Assembly (NCBI GenBank): GCA_041879425.1
Contig: CP090854.1
Span: 3,100,001 to 3,164,000, forward strand
Origin: Vibrio pomeroyi
GTDB taxonomy: Bacteria > Pseudomonadota > Gammaproteobacteria > Enterobacterales > Vibrionaceae
Length of the DNA stretch: 64,000 nt
Direction of reading: 5' to 3'
Position numbers and translations under genes: made by a program
Shown: positions 50,086 through 60,653 of the stretch, piece after piece
Layout of the letters: each line of letters starts with the position of its first letter
How positions within the stretch are numbered: position 1 is the stretch's first letter
Notes under the pieces: model-generated
The model's input: the letters and a program-made list of their open reading frames with translations, nothing else
The model's database searches: none
Told to the model about the DNA's origin: nothing

Positions 50086-51195
50086 CTACCCCATATCGAT
50101 CTTCACACCAGCCAAAGCACCAGTCCCATAGTCATCATCGCCACGTCTAGTTTTTAGCATCAAGCGTAAGTCGTTAGCGGAGTCAGCACTGTGGAACGCA
50201 TCCTCTTCGCTGATCTTGCCTCCTACAACTAAATCATACAAAGCTTGGTCAAAGGTCTGCATCCCAATCTCTTTCGATTTCGCCATTGTTGCTTTTAGCT
50301 CGTGCAGTTCACCGCGACGAATCAAGTCAGACACTCGTGGGCTGTTGAGTAAAATCTCAAACACACCATGACGACCGCTGCCATTCTTATCTCGGATTAA
50401 CTGCTGAGCGACGACACCACGCAGATTCATCGACAGATCAAACAGGAACTGTTCTTTCTGCTCTTTCGGCACCAAGTGGAGAATACGCTCTAACGCTTGG
50501 TTGGCATTATTCGCGTGCAGTGTCGCCATACACAAGTGACCCGTTTCAGCAAAGGTCATCGCGTATTCCATGGTTTCACGGCTACGGATTTCGCCAATCA
50601 AAATCATATCTGGTGCTTGGCGCAAAGAGTTCTTAAGTGCGACTTCATAACTCTCGGTGTCGAGCCCTACCTCACGCTGAGTCACAATACATTTTTTATG
50701 TTCATGGACGAACTCAATCGGGTCTTCAACTGTTAAGATATGACCTGAACGATTGGTATTGCGATAGCCTGTCATCGCAGCCATCGAGGTCGATTTACCA
50801 GAGCCAGTTGCACCAACCACCAGCACAAGCCCACGCTTGGCGATTGAAAGGTCTTGTAATACATCAGGAAGCTTTAATTGCTCAAAGGTTGGGATGTTAG
50901 TCTCGATGCGTCGAATGACCGCTCCAGGCAGTTCTCGTTGAAAGAATGCACTGACACGAAAGCGACCAAACTCACGCACAATGGCAAAGTTTGCTTCACG
51001 TGTTTGCTGATATTCATCACGTCGGTCTTGATCCATCATCGCATCAAGTAATTGAGCAACCTGAGCCGCATTCAGCTTATCGCCTTGAGGTCGTAATTCA
51101 CCATCCACACGGAACAGGATAGGTGCATCAACAGTGATATAAAGATCCGATGCTTTTTGAGACAGCATCCCTTCAAGGATTTGATTCAATTCCAT
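50086..51195 (-). CDS. pilU: Type IV pilus retraction ATPase PilU
   Basis: PilU is the PilT paralogue that helps retract type IV pili; in Vibrio cholerae it supports DNA uptake and twitching together with PilT. The start is the ATG at 51195: a GTG nine bases upstream is part of the AAGGTG ribosome site. The 369-residue protein has Walker A GATGSGKSTSMAAM (near residue 131), the Asp box TVEDPIEF, Walker B QAPDMILIGEIR and the His box ETGHLCMATLHANN. It lies 14 bp after pilT. Confidence 0.96.
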   Translation of the reverse strand: MELNQILEGMLSQKASDLYITVDAPILFRVDGELRPQGDKLNAAQVAQLLDAMMDQDRRDEYQQTREANFAIVREFGRFRVSAFFQRELPGAVIRRIETNIPTFEQLKLPDVLQDLSIAKRGLVLVVGATGSGKSTSMAAMTGYRNTNRSGHILTVEDPIEFVHEHKKCIVTQREVGLDTESYEVALKNSLRQAPDMILIGEIRSRETMEYAMTFAETGHLCMATLHANNANQALERILHLVPKEQKEQFLFDLSMNLRGVVAQQLIRDKNGSGRHGVFEILLNSPRVSDLIRRGELHELKATMAKSKEIGMQTFDQALYDLVVGGKISEEDAFHSADSANDLRLMLKTRRGDDDYGTGALAGVKIDMG

Positions 51196-51209
51196 TTTGT
51201 TCACCTTGA

Positions 51210-52247
51210 TTAAAACATTGAGGTTTCAATTTCGATCTTTCTCTCGACCTCTTCCGAGTCAACCAAGCCTTGAGCCATTAGCTGCTTCGCATTTTGCTCC
51301 ATGGTCTGCATACCATGTGCTGCGCCCGTTTGAATGATCGAATACATCTGAGCAACCTTGTCTTCACGAATCAGGTTTCTGATCGCTGGTGTCGCCATCA
51401 TGATTTCATGACAAGCCACACGACCGCCACCAACACGCTTCAACAACTTCTGAGCGATGACCGAACGCAACGATTCAGACAGCATTGAACGCACCATATC
51501 TTTGTCGCTACCCGGGAATACATCGATAATACGGTCGATAGTTTTAGCAGCAGAGCTGGTATGCAAAGTACCAAAAACCAAGTGCCCGGTTTCCGCTGCG
51601 GTTAGCGCCAAGCTGATCGTCTCTTGGTCACGAAGCTCACCAACAAGGATAACGTCTGGGTCTTCACGTAATGCGCTGCGCAGCGCCGCTTTAAAGCTGT
51701 GAGTATCACGGTGAACTTCACGCTGGTTAACAAGGCATTTATTGTTGGTATGAACGAATTCAATTGGGTCTTCGATCGTCAGGATGTGTTTGTTGTGGTT
51801 ACGGTTTACGTAATCCACCATCGCAGCGAGCGTCGTAGATTTACCAGAACCCGTAGGGCCAGTGACGAGCACTAAACCTTTTTCGTAGTTCGCAATCTTT
51901 TCAAATATTTCAGGCGCACCAAGCTGATCTAAAGTAGGGATCTCTACAGGGATAGTTCGAAAGACAGCTGAGCAACCACGTGCTTGGTTAAAAGCATTCA
52001 CACGGAAACGACCAACATTGGGTAATTCAAAAGAGAAGTCGACTTCCAATTTTTCTTCAAACTCACCACGCTGCGAATCGCTCATGATCTCAAAAACTAA
52101 ACGATGCACATCAGCATGACTCAAAGCTGGTATTCCAAGCTTCCTTACTTCACCATCTATACGTACCATTGGAGATACACCCGCAGAAAGATGTAGATCT
52201 GACGCGTTATGCTTTACACTAAAATCTAGTAACTCAGTGATATCCAT
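51210..52247 (-). CDS. pilT: Type IV pilus retraction ATPase PilT
   Basis: PilT powers pilus disassembly, needed for twitching and DNA uptake. The 345-residue hexameric ATPase has Walker A GPTGSGKSTTLAAM (near residue 130), IEDPIEF, Walker B REDPDVILVGELRDQET and the His-box TGHLVFGTLHTSSA. Its C-terminus has the AIRNLIREDK retraction motif (AIRNLIRE) typical of PilT. It is divergent from yggS across 26 bp, as in E. coli yggR-yggS. Confidence 0.97.
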   Translation of the reverse strand: MDITELLDFSVKHNASDLHLSAGVSPMVRIDGEVRKLGIPALSHADVHRLVFEIMSDSQRGEFEEKLEVDFSFELPNVGRFRVNAFNQARGCSAVFRTIPVEIPTLDQLGAPEIFEKIANYEKGLVLVTGPTGSGKSTTLAAMVDYVNRNHNKHILTIEDPIEFVHTNNKCLVNQREVHRDTHSFKAALRSALREDPDVILVGELRDQETISLALTAAETGHLVFGTLHTSSAAKTIDRIIDVFPGSDKDMVRSMLSESLRSVIAQKLLKRVGGGRVACHEIMMATPAIRNLIREDKVAQMYSIIQTGAAHGMQTMEQNAKQLMAQGLVDSEEVERKIEIETSMF

Positions 52248-52273
52248 TTATTTTCCCTTAAGTAAAGTCAGCT

Positions 52274-52978
52274 ATGAGTAGTATTCAACAAAATATCGAA
52301 CAAATCACCTCACAGATTCGTAGTGCTGAGCAAAAGTGCGGACGAGCTCCAGAGTCCGTGCAACTTTTAGCAGTCAGCAAAACTAAACCTATTGATGCGA
52401 TTCTAGAAGCCGCACTCGGAGGCCAAGTTGCCTTTGGTGAAAACTATGTTCAAGAAGGTGTCGATAAAGTAAAACACTTTTCAGAACAACATTCTAACCT
52501 AAATTTAGAGTGGCACTTTATTGGTCCAATTCAGTCCAATAAAACGCGCCCAATTGCGGAAAGCTTCCAATGGGTACATTCCGTCGATCGCGATAAGATC
52601 GCGCAAAGACTTAATGATCAACGTCCAAGCGAACTTCCACCTCTACAGGTGCTGATTCAAGTGAATACCAGTGGCGAAGAGTCCAAGTCTGGTACTTCTG
52701 AAGAGACAGTTTTTGCACTGGCGGAGTTGATTTCGTCGCTCCCTAACCTCACTTTAAGAGGATTGATGTCGATTCCTGCAAACGTCTCTGACTATCAATC
52801 ACAGCTTAATGCATTCTCTCAACTGGCAGAGCTTAAAGATAAGTTATCCGCGAAGTATCCAGATATCGATACCCTGTCTATGGGCATGAGTGGTGATATG
52901 GACGCAGCAGTTGAGGCAGGTAGTACCATGGTTCGCATTGGAACGGCCATATTTGGTGCTCGTGATTACGCAAAGTAG
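52274..52978 (+). CDS. yggS: PLP homeostasis protein YggS
   Basis: YggS binds pyridoxal phosphate and balances B6 vitamers and amino-acid pools. The 234-residue protein has the PLP Lys in LLAVSKTKP (near residue 36), FGENYVQEGVDKV, WHFIGPIQSNK and the phosphate site MGMSGDMDAAVEAGSTMVRIGTAIFG. It starts the yggS-proC-yggT group. Confidence 0.97.
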   Translation: MSSIQQNIEQITSQIRSAEQKCGRAPESVQLLAVSKTKPIDAILEAALGGQVAFGENYVQEGVDKVKHFSEQHSNLNLEWHFIGPIQSNKTRPIAESFQWVHSVDRDKIAQRLNDQRPSELPPLQVLIQVNTSGEESKSGTSEETVFALAELISSLPNLTLRGLMSIPANVSDYQSQLNAFSQLAELKDKLSAKYPDIDTLSMGMSGDMDAAVEAGSTMVRIGTAIFGARDYAK

Positions 52979-53062
52979 CAATTAGTTAGTAACCAGAAAT
53001 CGACGATAAGTATTGATACCGCTTCGCTTGAACCGCGCAGCGACACGCTCAGGATTTTATAT

Positions 53063-53881
53063 ATGGAACATAAGAACATCGCCTTTATTGGGGCGGGAAA
53101 CATGGTTCGCTCAATTGTAGCGGGCTTAATAGTAAGTGGTTACCCAGCGCAAAAGATTACTGCGACAGCGCCTTCAGACACCAGAAGGCTGCCGTTAGAA
53201 CAAGAATACGGCATCAATACCACCAGCGATAATATTGCCGCAGCTGAGCAAGCAGACGTTATTGTGTTATCAGTGAAACCACAGATGATGGCTGATGTAT
53301 GTAAACCCTTACAAAGCATCGACTTTAGCAACAAACTGGTTATCTCAATTGCCGCGGGTATTAATGCGAATCGACTCAATGAGATGTTAAACTGCCAACT
53401 GAACCTTGTACGTGTGATGCCAAACACACCATCACTGCTTGGTAAAGGGATGAGCGGTCTTTATGCCGATTCAACAGTCAGCCAAAATGATAAAGACTTC
53501 GCATCTCAGCTGATGCAAGCTGTAGGTGAAGTGAGCTGGGTTGAGCAAGAGTCTGGTATCAATAACATCATTGCGGCAGCGGGGAGTGCTCCGGCTTACT
53601 TTTTCCTGTTTATGGAAGCGATGCAAGCAGAAGCAATCAACCAAGGTTTCGACCAAGAAACCGCTCGTAAATTAGTTCAGCAGTCTGCATTAGGCGCGGC
53701 AGAGATGGTGGTAGCGAATCCAAATACTGAATTATCTACACTGCGTGAACAAGTGACATCAAAAGGCGGCACGACCGCAGAAGCACTGCGCACGTTTAAC
53801 GAACATCAACTATCAGACATCGTAGCAAAAGCCATGCAAGCGGCGGTTGCTCGAGCTGAAGAGATGGAAAAACTGTTTTAA
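53063..53881 (+). CDS. proC: Pyrroline-5-carboxylate reductase
   Basis: ProC reduces pyrroline-5-carboxylate to proline with NADPH. The 272-residue protein has the dinucleotide-binding IAFIGAGNMVRSIVAGL, the SVKPQ motif, VRVMPNTPSLLGKGMSGLY and the C-terminal REQVTSKGGTTAEALRTF signature. yggS lies before it and yggT after it. Confidence 0.97.
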   Translation: MEHKNIAFIGAGNMVRSIVAGLIVSGYPAQKITATAPSDTRRLPLEQEYGINTTSDNIAAAEQADVIVLSVKPQMMADVCKPLQSIDFSNKLVISIAAGINANRLNEMLNCQLNLVRVMPNTPSLLGKGMSGLYADSTVSQNDKDFASQLMQAVGEVSWVEQESGINNIIAAAGSAPAYFFLFMEAMQAEAINQGFDQETARKLVQQSALGAAEMVVANPNTELSTLREQVTSKGGTTAEALRTFNEHQLSDIVAKAMQAAVARAEEMEKLF

Positions 53882-53939
53882 GCATTTTGTCGCTTCAATT
53901 TATACCTAAGCGACAAGTAAATCCGAAAAAGGAAACAAT

Positions 53940-54497
53940 ATGAACTCGATGAGCTTTCTGATCTCGACCGTTTTTGATCTTTACATCATGGTTGTGATCT
54001 TGCGTATCTGGCTACAAGCATCACGTGCAGATTTCTACAACCCATTCTCACAATTCATCGTAAAAGCGACACAACCGGTTGTTGCCCCACTACGCCGAGT
54101 TATTCCATCAATTGGCAGCCTTGATCTGGCGACGGTTGTTTTTGCTTATGTGCTGTGTGTACTTAAGTTCGTTGCTCTAAACCTTATTATCTCTGGCGGC
54201 GCTGCCGTTTTCGATATTAGCTTCCTTATCTTTGGCGCACTTTCTCTGCTCAAAGCGGCTGGTGGTTTAATTTTCTGGGTTCTACTTATCCGTGCAATCC
54301 TAAGTTGGGTAAGCCAAGGTCGTAGCCCAATCGAGTACGTGTTCCATCAACTGACTGAGCCAATGCTAGTACCTATCCGCCGTATCCTTCCAGACATGGG
54401 TGGTTTCGACCTAAGCGTGTTGGTTCTGTTCATTGTTCTGCAATTTGCGAACTTCCTAATGGGCGACATGATTGGTCCTATTTGGTATCAGCTATAA
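53940..54497 (+). CDS. yggT: YggT family membrane protein
   Basis: YggT proteins are small inner-membrane proteins linked to osmotic resistance in E. coli and related to Ycf19. The 185-residue product carries two copies of the repeat: [21 protein letters not shown] with [28 protein letters not shown], then ILSWVSQ with [21 protein letters not shown]. About four membrane helices. AAAGGAAAC precedes the ATG. Confidence 0.95.
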   Translation: MNSMSFLISTVFDLYIMVVILRIWLQASRADFYNPFSQFIVKATQPVVAPLRRVIPSIGSLDLATVVFAYVLCVLKFVALNLIISGGAAVFDISFLIFGALSLLKAAGGLIFWVLLIRAILSWVSQGRSPIEYVFHQLTEPMLVPIRRILPDMGGFDLSVLVLFIVLQFANFLMGDMIGPIWYQL

Positions 54498-54526
54498 TTC
54501 AAGTACGAACATTAGGTACTTTGACG

Positions 54527-54817
54527 ATGCCAAAAGCGGTTTGGGCCGAGGAAGACGATATTCTTCTTAGGCTCTATATCCAACCCAAAGCAAGCCGAGA
54601 CAAAATTGTCGGCTTGCACGGTGAAGAACTGAAAATTGCCATTACTGCACCACCGGTTGATGGCAAAGCCAATGCCCATTTAGCGAAATACCTTGCGAAA
54701 CAGTTTAAGGTCGCCAAAGGGCAAATTAAGATAGAGAAGGGAGAGCTAGGTAGGCATAAGCAAGTTCGAATATGCTCGCCAAGCCAAATCCCAACTGAAG
54801 TCAAAGCCATCCTATGA
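54527..54817 (+). CDS. yggU: DUF167/YggU family protein
   Basis: YggU is a small conserved protein of unknown function. The frame opens earlier at a TTG (54482) overlapping yggT, but the ATG at 54527 gives 96 residues, equal to E. coli YggU. The signatures [44 protein letters not shown] and [14 protein letters not shown] are clear. It follows yggT after 29 bp. Confidence 0.93.
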   Translation: MPKAVWAEEDDILLRLYIQPKASRDKIVGLHGEELKIAITAPPVDGKANAHLAKYLAKQFKVAKGQIKIEKGELGRHKQVRICSPSQIPTEVKAIL

Positions 54818-54845
54818 TGGCTTTTTGCTATTTATTGGAGTCACT

Positions 54846-55277
54846 ATGCGTCTATGGATTACAGCACTACTCACCGCTCTTGTTGCCTTACCGAGCTCAG
54901 CAGGACAGTTTAAGAACATTAAGGATGTCGAGGTTCATTACTCGGCTTTTAATTCTACGTTTTTAACTGCGCAAGTCGCTAAGCAATACAAACTTAAGCG
55001 AAATGGATACTCAGCAATCCTCAACATCAGCGTGTTAGACAAGGCTTCCCTAGGCAAGCCTGCTACAACGGCTAAAATTACGGGAACAGCGAAGAACCTC
55101 GTTGGAAACACCCGAACTTTGAAGTTTCGAGAAATCAAAGAAGGTGATGCGATTTATTACCTTGCTGAGTTCCCTGTAACTCACGAAGAGAACATCACCT
55201 TTAACATCGATGTTAACGCAGGCTTGAAAGGCACAGGCCCACTGCGCTTCACACAGAAATTCTATATAGAAGAGTAA
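54846..55277 (+). CDS. DUF4426 periplasmic protein
   Basis: A 143-residue protein with a signal peptide (MRLWITALLTALVALPSSAG) followed by a beta-rich domain of the DUF4426 type (QFKNIKDVEVHYSAFNSTFLTAQVAKQY). Function unknown. GGAG lies before the ATG at 54846; the frame opens seven codons earlier. It lies between yggU and rdgB, a common gamma-proteobacterial order. Confidence 0.85.
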   Translation: MRLWITALLTALVALPSSAGQFKNIKDVEVHYSAFNSTFLTAQVAKQYKLKRNGYSAILNISVLDKASLGKPATTAKITGTAKNLVGNTRTLKFREIKEGDAIYYLAEFPVTHEENITFNIDVNAGLKGTGPLRFTQKFYIEE

Positions 55278-55323
55278 GCTATCCCTTACTTTTCATTTAT
55301 TCACTTATTAGAGTCACATTCCC

Positions 55324-55923
55324 ATGAGCAAGATTGTTTTAGCAACAGGCAACCAAGGTAAAGTTCGCGAGATGGCAGGCATTCTGTCTGAGTTTGGTTT
55401 TGACGTGGTCGCACAAAGTGAATTGAACGTTTCAGAAGTCGCTGAAACGGGGACAACTTTCATTGAAAATGCCATCATCAAGGCTCGCCATGCTGCGAAA
55501 GAGACAGGGCTGCCAGCGATTGCTGACGACTCAGGTTTAGAGGTTGATTTCCTTAAGGGTGCTCCGGGCATCTACTCAGCGCGCTACTCAGGTGAAGGGG
55601 CTACGGATAAGCAAAACATTGAAAAACTGCTTAATGCCATGCAAGGTGTGGAAACTGAAAAGCGTACCGCTCGTTTCCACTGTGTGTTAGTACTCATGCG
55701 TCACGAAAACGATCCAACACCATTGGTGTGTCACGGTAAATGGGAAGGTCGCATTCTGACTGAAGAGCACGGTGAGAATGGCTTTGGCTATGATCCTGTA
55801 TTCTTTGTACCAGAAGATAACTGCGCATCTGCTGAACTCGAATCTACACGTAAAAAGCAGCTTTCACACCGCGGTAAAGCCCTTGCTTCACTATTCGAAG
55901 CAATCAAAGAGCAAGCTCTGTAA
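55324..55923 (+). CDS. rdgB: XTP/dITP diphosphatase RdgB
   Basis: RdgB removes non-canonical purine nucleotides (dITP, XTP) before they enter DNA. The 199-residue protein has [42 protein letters not shown] (catalytic Asp) and [12 protein letters not shown]. It overlaps hemW by one base (TAATG), so the two are coupled. Confidence 0.97.
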   Translation: MSKIVLATGNQGKVREMAGILSEFGFDVVAQSELNVSEVAETGTTFIENAIIKARHAAKETGLPAIADDSGLEVDFLKGAPGIYSARYSGEGATDKQNIEKLLNAMQGVETEKRTARFHCVLVLMRHENDPTPLVCHGKWEGRILTEEHGENGFGYDPVFFVPEDNCASAELESTRKKQLSHRGKALASLFEAIKEQAL

Positions 55924-57110
55924 TGCACGATACAGCACTTATACCACCAGCACTTAGTCTCTATGTACACATCCCATGGTGTGTACAAAAGTGTCCGTAT
56001 TGTGATTTCAACTCACACGCTCTAAAAGCCGAGATTCCAGAAAAAGAGTACATCGATGCTCTGCTTGAGGATCTCGATACCGATATCGAAAAATACCAAC
56101 TCAATGGCGCACCTCGTCCACTGCACTCAATCTTTATTGGTGGCGGCACGCCGAGTCTATTTTCTCCAGAAGGAATAGGTCGATTGCTGCAAGGTATTGA
56201 ACAGCGCATCCCGTTCAAACCTGAAATAGAAATTACCATGGAAGCTAACCCGGGAACTATCGAAGCTGAGCGTTTTGCCGGTTATCAAAAAGCAGGGGTT
56301 AGTCGAATCTCGGTGGGCGTGCAAAGTTTTGAGCAAGAGAAACTGGAAAGACTTGGCCGTATTCATGGGCAAGATGAAGCGGTTAACGCCGCTCATTTAG
56401 CACATAAAATCGAATTAAATAGCTTCAACCTAGATCTAATGCACGGCTTACCCGATCAAAGCATTGATCAGGCCTTGGCTGATTTGGACAAAGCGATCGA
56501 GCTCGATCCTCCACACTTATCTTGGTATCAGCTAACAATAGAACCTAACACCATGTTCTATTACAAAACGCCAAAGCTACCTGACGATGATGACCTTTGG
56601 GATATTTTCGACTTGGGTCATAAGAAACTCGCAGACGCAGGCTATGTGCAGTACGAAATTTCAGGCTACAGCAAGCCCGGCTATCAGTGTCAGCATAACC
56701 TTAACTATTGGCGCTTTGGCGACTACCTAGGTATTGGCTGTGGCTCTCATGGCAAGCTAAGCTTTGCTGATGGTCGCATTGTTCGCACGACTAAGATTAA
56801 ACACCCTAGAGGCTATTTAGCGGCTTACCAGAACATGGTGAAGCCTTACCTATCTGATGAGTTTGAAGTGCCAAATGAAGACCGCCCTTTTGAATTCTTT
56901 ATGAACCGCTTTAGGTTAATGGAAGCGTGTCCAAAACAAGATTTCGTTGATACAACGGGGCTTGATTTTGACGCTGTCCATTCAACGATTGAGTGGGCAA
57001 AAGAGCTAGGTTACTTGAATGAAACCGACACGCACTGGCAGATCACAGAAAAAGGGAAGCTATTCCTCAACGATTTGCTGGAAGCCTTTATGGCAGAAGA
57101 AGACGAATAG
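55923..57110 (+). CDS. hemW: Radical SAM heme chaperone HemW
   Basis: HemW binds heme and is thought to insert it into respiratory enzymes. The 395-residue protein has the radical SAM cluster motif HIPWCVQKCPYCDFNSH (CxxxCxxC, about residues 17-33) and SIFIGGGTPSLFSPEGI, ITMEANPGTIE and ISVGVQSFEQEKL. It resembles coproporphyrinogen dehydrogenase HemN, but its length and conserved pairing with rdgB fit HemW. Confidence 0.95.
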   Translation: MHDTALIPPALSLYVHIPWCVQKCPYCDFNSHALKAEIPEKEYIDALLEDLDTDIEKYQLNGAPRPLHSIFIGGGTPSLFSPEGIGRLLQGIEQRIPFKPEIEITMEANPGTIEAERFAGYQKAGVSRISVGVQSFEQEKLERLGRIHGQDEAVNAAHLAHKIELNSFNLDLMHGLPDQSIDQALADLDKAIELDPPHLSWYQLTIEPNTMFYYKTPKLPDDDDLWDIFDLGHKKLADAGYVQYEISGYSKPGYQCQHNLNYWRFGDYLGIGCGSHGKLSFADGRIVRTTKIKHPRGYLAAYQNMVKPYLSDEFEVPNEDRPFEFFMNRFRLMEACPKQDFVDTTGLDFDAVHSTIEWAKELGYLNETDTHWQITEKGKLFLNDLLEAFMAEEDE

Positions 57111-57128
57111 ATTCGAGATTTATTGTGT

Positions 57129-57158
57129 AAGGGTTGGCTTTAGAGTCAACCCTTTTTG
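57129..57158 (+). terminator. Terminator after hemW
   Basis: AAGGGTTGGC pairs with GTCAACCCTT (one G-U pair) around a CTTTAGA-type loop, followed by T residues. Confidence 0.8.
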
Positions 57159-57228
57159 TTTTATGAACCCCTCTCGAAACGAAGCGCTCTATAGGACGAA
57201 ATCTGTACTCGCATCTCGCACCTTTCTT

Positions 57229-58149
57229 CTAGAAAATAGAACGACCAATTCGCTCTGAAAGCAATTCCAACGCTTTAGTACCAGCAAGAGAGTTACCAGA
57301 AGGATCAAGCTCTGGAGACCATACAGCAATTGTCATCTCTCCCGGAACGATAGCGATAATACCGCCACCCACACCCGACTTACCCGGCATACCAACACGA
57401 TAAGCAAACTCACCAGCTCCATCGTACAAACCACAAGTTGCAAGCAAAGCATTCAACTGCTTAGTTTGAACTGGCGTGATAATCTCTTTCTTGGTTTGAA
57501 CCGACACACCTTTGTTCGCCAAATAGCTAAAGGTTTTCGCCAAATCCACACACGTCATTTTAAGAGCACAAGCATGGAAGTAGTTATTCAGTACTGGGAT
57601 AACATCATTCTCAAAGTTACCAAATGAACGCATCAAATAAGCAATGGCAGCATTACGATCGCTGTGCATCATTTCTGACGCCGCTACCACCTTGTCATAC
57701 ACAATATGAGTATCACCCGATAGCTGACGCACAAACTCTAACAAACGATGTCTCGGTGCTGACAGGCGGCTTTGTAGTAGATCAGCTACGACAATAGCAC
57801 CCGCATTGATGAACGGGTTACGGGGGATACCATGCTCCATCTCAAGCTGAATCATAGAGTTAAAGGCTTGGCCAGAAGGCTCTTTGCCTACGCGTTGCCA
57901 AATTTCTTCAGGCTTATATAACACCATAGCTAAGGTCAGGCTCAAGGCTTTAGAGATGGATTGCACAGAAAAGGCTTCCTCTGCATCACCCGCTTGAATC
58001 ACCTCACCTTCGTTTGTGTATACTGCAATCGCCAGTTTCTGGTTCGATACGCGTGCCAATGCAGGGATATAATCAGCGACCTTTCCCTGACCAATTAAGG
58101 GACGAACTTCGTCTAAGATCTCGGCCAAAATAGCTTGAGTTGGTTTCAT
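57229..58149 (-). CDS. glsB: Glutaminase
   Basis: Glutaminase hydrolyses glutamine to glutamate and ammonia. The 306-residue protein has the serine-dependent beta-lactamase-like fold with the SxxK motif in [16 protein letters not shown] (near residue 65), [14 protein letters not shown], and the C-terminal [18 protein letters not shown]. Length fits the family. It stands alone, convergent with hemW and downstream of trmB. Confidence 0.95.
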   Translation of the reverse strand: MKPTQAILAEILDEVRPLIGQGKVADYIPALARVSNQKLAIAVYTNEGEVIQAGDAEEAFSVQSISKALSLTLAMVLYKPEEIWQRVGKEPSGQAFNSMIQLEMEHGIPRNPFINAGAIVVADLLQSRLSAPRHRLLEFVRQLSGDTHIVYDKVVAASEMMHSDRNAAIAYLMRSFGNFENDVIPVLNNYFHACALKMTCVDLAKTFSYLANKGVSVQTKKEIITPVQTKQLNALLATCGLYDGAGEFAYRVGMPGKSGVGGGIIAIVPGEMTIAVWSPELDPSGNSLAGTKALELLSERIGRSIF

Positions 58150-58190
58150 GTGCGCTTACTTCTATATTGTTATTTTTGTAGGGGTGTAAC

Positions 58191-58239
58191 GTTACTTTCT
58201 GTCCTTAAGCCTTTATAGCAATAAAAGCCTAAGGACAAA
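58191..58239. repeat. Imperfect hairpin between glsB and trmB
   Basis: TGTCCTTAAGCCTTT (from 58198) faces AAAGCCTAAGGACA (ends about 58236) across a short loop; one bulge and one mismatch. It overlaps the A-run of the trmB terminator. Confidence 0.4.
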
Positions 58240-58268
58240 AAAGCCAACATTACAATAATGTTGGCTTT
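58235..58268 (-). terminator. Terminator after trmB
   Basis: Perfect 12-bp stem AAAGCCAACATT / AATGTTGGCTTT with a 5-base loop; on the minus strand six T residues follow. Confidence 0.88.
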
Positions 58269-58336
58269 AATCAATCCCATAAAGTGTAGGGGTTAAATCC
58301 TAAGTCGGACTGCCCTTCACTTAATTTGATTCGGAG

Positions 58337-59056
58337 TTACTTAGTACGCTTGAACTTAATGTCCCAAACACCATGGCCTAAACGGTGGCCACGCGCTTCA
58401 AACTTAGTTAGTGGGCGCTCATCCGGACGAGGAATGTAATCACCATCTTCAGCGATGTTCTCGAAGCCTGGAGCTACGTTCATCACTTCAATCATATGTT
58501 CTGCGTAGTTTTCCCAGTCTGTTGCCATGTGGAAAATACCAGTATCAAGTTGAAGCTTACCGCGAACCATCTCTGCAAACTCAGCCTTAACGATACGACG
58601 TTTATGGTGACGAGCCTTGTGCCATGGGTCAGGGAAGAACAGTTGCAGTGTATGCAGGCTGCTATCTGGAATCATGTGTTCAAATACTTCTACAGCATCG
58701 TGACACATTACACGCAGGTTAGTTACGCCAGCATCGCGAGCTGTACCTAAACACGCACCAACACCCGGGCTATGAACTTCAATACCTAAGAAATTTTTCT
58801 CAGGTGCGTTCTTTGCCATTTCAACCAGTGATGCACCCATACCGAAGCCAATCTCTAGTACAACCGGGTTATCGTTGCCAAATACTTCTTTCCAGTTAAG
58901 AAGCTCTGGGTTGTAGTCGATACCCATTGTTGGCCAACATTCGTTCATCGCGTTCTCTTGGCCTTTTGTTAAGCGGCCTTCGCGGCGAACAAAACTACGG
59001 ATCTTACGAACCAGTTTGCCGTCTTCAGTATATTCGTTAGTGGTCACTTCACTCAT
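58337..59056 (-). CDS. trmB: tRNA (guanine-46 N7)-methyltransferase
   Basis: TrmB adds m7G46 in tRNA variable loops. The ATG at 59056 gives [25 protein letters not shown], 239 residues. SAM binding is shown by [17 protein letters not shown] and [15 protein letters not shown], and the tRNA-binding and catalytic region by [18 protein letters not shown]. It is divergent from mutY across 165 bp, as in E. coli yggH-mutY. Confidence 0.96.
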   Translation of the reverse strand: MSEVTTNEYTEDGKLVRKIRSFVRREGRLTKGQENAMNECWPTMGIDYNPELLNWKEVFGNDNPVVLEIGFGMGASLVEMAKNAPEKNFLGIEVHSPGVGACLGTARDAGVTNLRVMCHDAVEVFEHMIPDSSLHTLQLFFPDPWHKARHHKRRIVKAEFAEMVRGKLQLDTGIFHMATDWENYAEHMIEVMNVAPGFENIAEDGDYIPRPDERPLTKFEARGHRLGHGVWDIKFKRTK

Positions 59057-59221
59057 TGATTTTTGCCTGCACATTGATTAATCAAAGCGGGGATTATCCA
59101 AAGAATTGCCTTCGGTGCAAGTCTTTCCGTGGATAAATTCCCACACAATTTGTCTGTTTTACATCCAACGTTAAGTGTGGTGCAATTTCGCTTCTAATAA
59201 TAGCAAAGCATAGAGCATGTC

Positions 59222-60283
59222 GTGACTCCTTTCGCAACCGCCATATTAAAGTGGTATGACGCCTACGGGCGTAAAGAATTACCTTGGCAACAAAACAAAA
59301 CCGCCTACACCGTTTGGCTATCTGAAATCATGCTTCAGCAGACTCAGGTTGCTACGGTGATTCCATACTACCAGCGCTTCTTAGAACGCTTTCCAACGGT
59401 TATTGACCTAGCGAACGCCGAACAAGATGAGGTGCTGCACTTATGGACTGGGCTTGGTTATTACGCACGAGCTCGCAATCTACATAAAGCAGCGAAGATC
59501 GTCGCAGAACAATATGGCGGTGATTTTCCGCTGTCTATCGAAGAGATGAACGCGCTACCGGGCATCGGTCGCTCTACTGCAGCTGCAGTGCTGTCTTCCG
59601 TTCATAAGCTTCCTCATGTGATTCTTGATGGCAATGTGAAGCGAACGCTTGCAAGAAGCTTTGCCGTTGAAGGTTGGCCAGGACAAAAGAAGGTTGAAAA
59701 CCAACTTTGGGAGCATGCAGAAGCTCATACTCCGAAGAAAGATGTCGATAAGTACAATCAAGCGATGATGGACATGGGTGCCATGGTTTGCACTCGTAGC
59801 AAGCCTAAATGTACTCTGTGCCCGATTGAAAGCATGTGTGAAGCCAAGAAGCTTGATAGACAACTCGACTTCCCAGGCAAGAAACCTAAGAAAGAAAAAC
59901 CAGTAAAAGAAACATGGTTTGTGATTCTTTATCACGACAATCAAGTGTGGCTTGAACAGCGTCCTCAGTCTGGTATCTGGGGAGGCTTATTCTGTTTCCC
60001 TCAAAATGAAAACGCAGAGATCGAACATCAGTTAGATCTTCGCTCGATCAAAGACACTGAAACAGATTCAATCAAGACCATGATTGCGTTTAGGCACACT
60101 TTCAGCCACTACCACTTAGATATCACACCTGTATTAGTAAAATTAGATAAACAACCAGATTTGATAATGGAAGGGACCAAAGGTCTCTGGTATAACTTAT
60201 CAAAACCGGAAGAAATTGGCCTAGCCGCTCCTGTGAAGCAGCTTATTGAGAGCCTACCCTTTGAACTGAACGACGACGTTTGA
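59222..60283 (+). CDS. mutY: A/G-specific adenine glycosylase MutY
   Basis: MutY removes adenine mispaired with 8-oxoguanine. The product is 353 residues from a GTG start; no stronger start lies upstream. The helix-hairpin-helix [14 protein letters not shown] (about residues 115-128), catalytic Asp in [12 protein letters not shown], [4Fe-4S] ligands [17 protein letters not shown] and the C-terminal NUDIX-like 8-oxoG-recognition domain are all present. yggX follows after 28 bp. Confidence 0.97.
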   Translation: MTPFATAILKWYDAYGRKELPWQQNKTAYTVWLSEIMLQQTQVATVIPYYQRFLERFPTVIDLANAEQDEVLHLWTGLGYYARARNLHKAAKIVAEQYGGDFPLSIEEMNALPGIGRSTAAAVLSSVHKLPHVILDGNVKRTLARSFAVEGWPGQKKVENQLWEHAEAHTPKKDVDKYNQAMMDMGAMVCTRSKPKCTLCPIESMCEAKKLDRQLDFPGKKPKKEKPVKETWFVILYHDNQVWLEQRPQSGIWGGLFCFPQNENAEIEHQLDLRSIKDTETDSIKTMIAFRHTFSHYHLDITPVLVKLDKQPDLIMEGTKGLWYNLSKPEEIGLAAPVKQLIESLPFELNDDV

Positions 60284-60311
60284 ATCAACGAACGCGATAA
60301 GAGGAACCACT

Positions 60312-60584
60312 ATGAGCCGCACTGTATTTTGTGCTCGCCTCCAGAAAGACGCTGAAGGCTTAGATTTTCAACTTTACCCAGGTGACTTAGGTAAGCGTAT
60401 CTTTGACAACATCTCTAAAGAAGCTTGGGGACAATGGCAAAGCAAGCAAACAATGCTGATCAATGAAAAGAAGCTAAATATGATGGATCCTGAGCATCGT
60501 AAACTTCTTGAAACTGAGATGGTTAACTTCCTTTTCGAAGGTAAAGATGTCGTAATTGATGGCTATACTCCACCAAGCGAATAA
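60312..60584 (+). CDS. yggX: Fe(2+)-trafficking protein YggX
   Basis: YggX protects Fe-S clusters from oxidation and is linked to iron trafficking. The 90-residue protein begins [20 protein letters not shown] (with the conserved Cys7) and has [21 protein letters not shown]. The position between mutY and mltC is conserved in enterobacteria and Vibrio. Confidence 0.96.
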   Translation: MSRTVFCARLQKDAEGLDFQLYPGDLGKRIFDNISKEAWGQWQSKQTMLINEKKLNMMDPEHRKLLETEMVNFLFEGKDVVIDGYTPPSE

Positions 60585-60653
60585 GACATTTATTTAAGCA
60601 AATTTTAATGACATCATGGTTAACGCTGCGATGTCATTTTTGTATGAGGAACT

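Noticed and set aside
51196..51204. GTG start three codons upstream for pilU
   Set aside because: The GTG is itself part of the AAGGTG ribosome site for the ATG at 51195.
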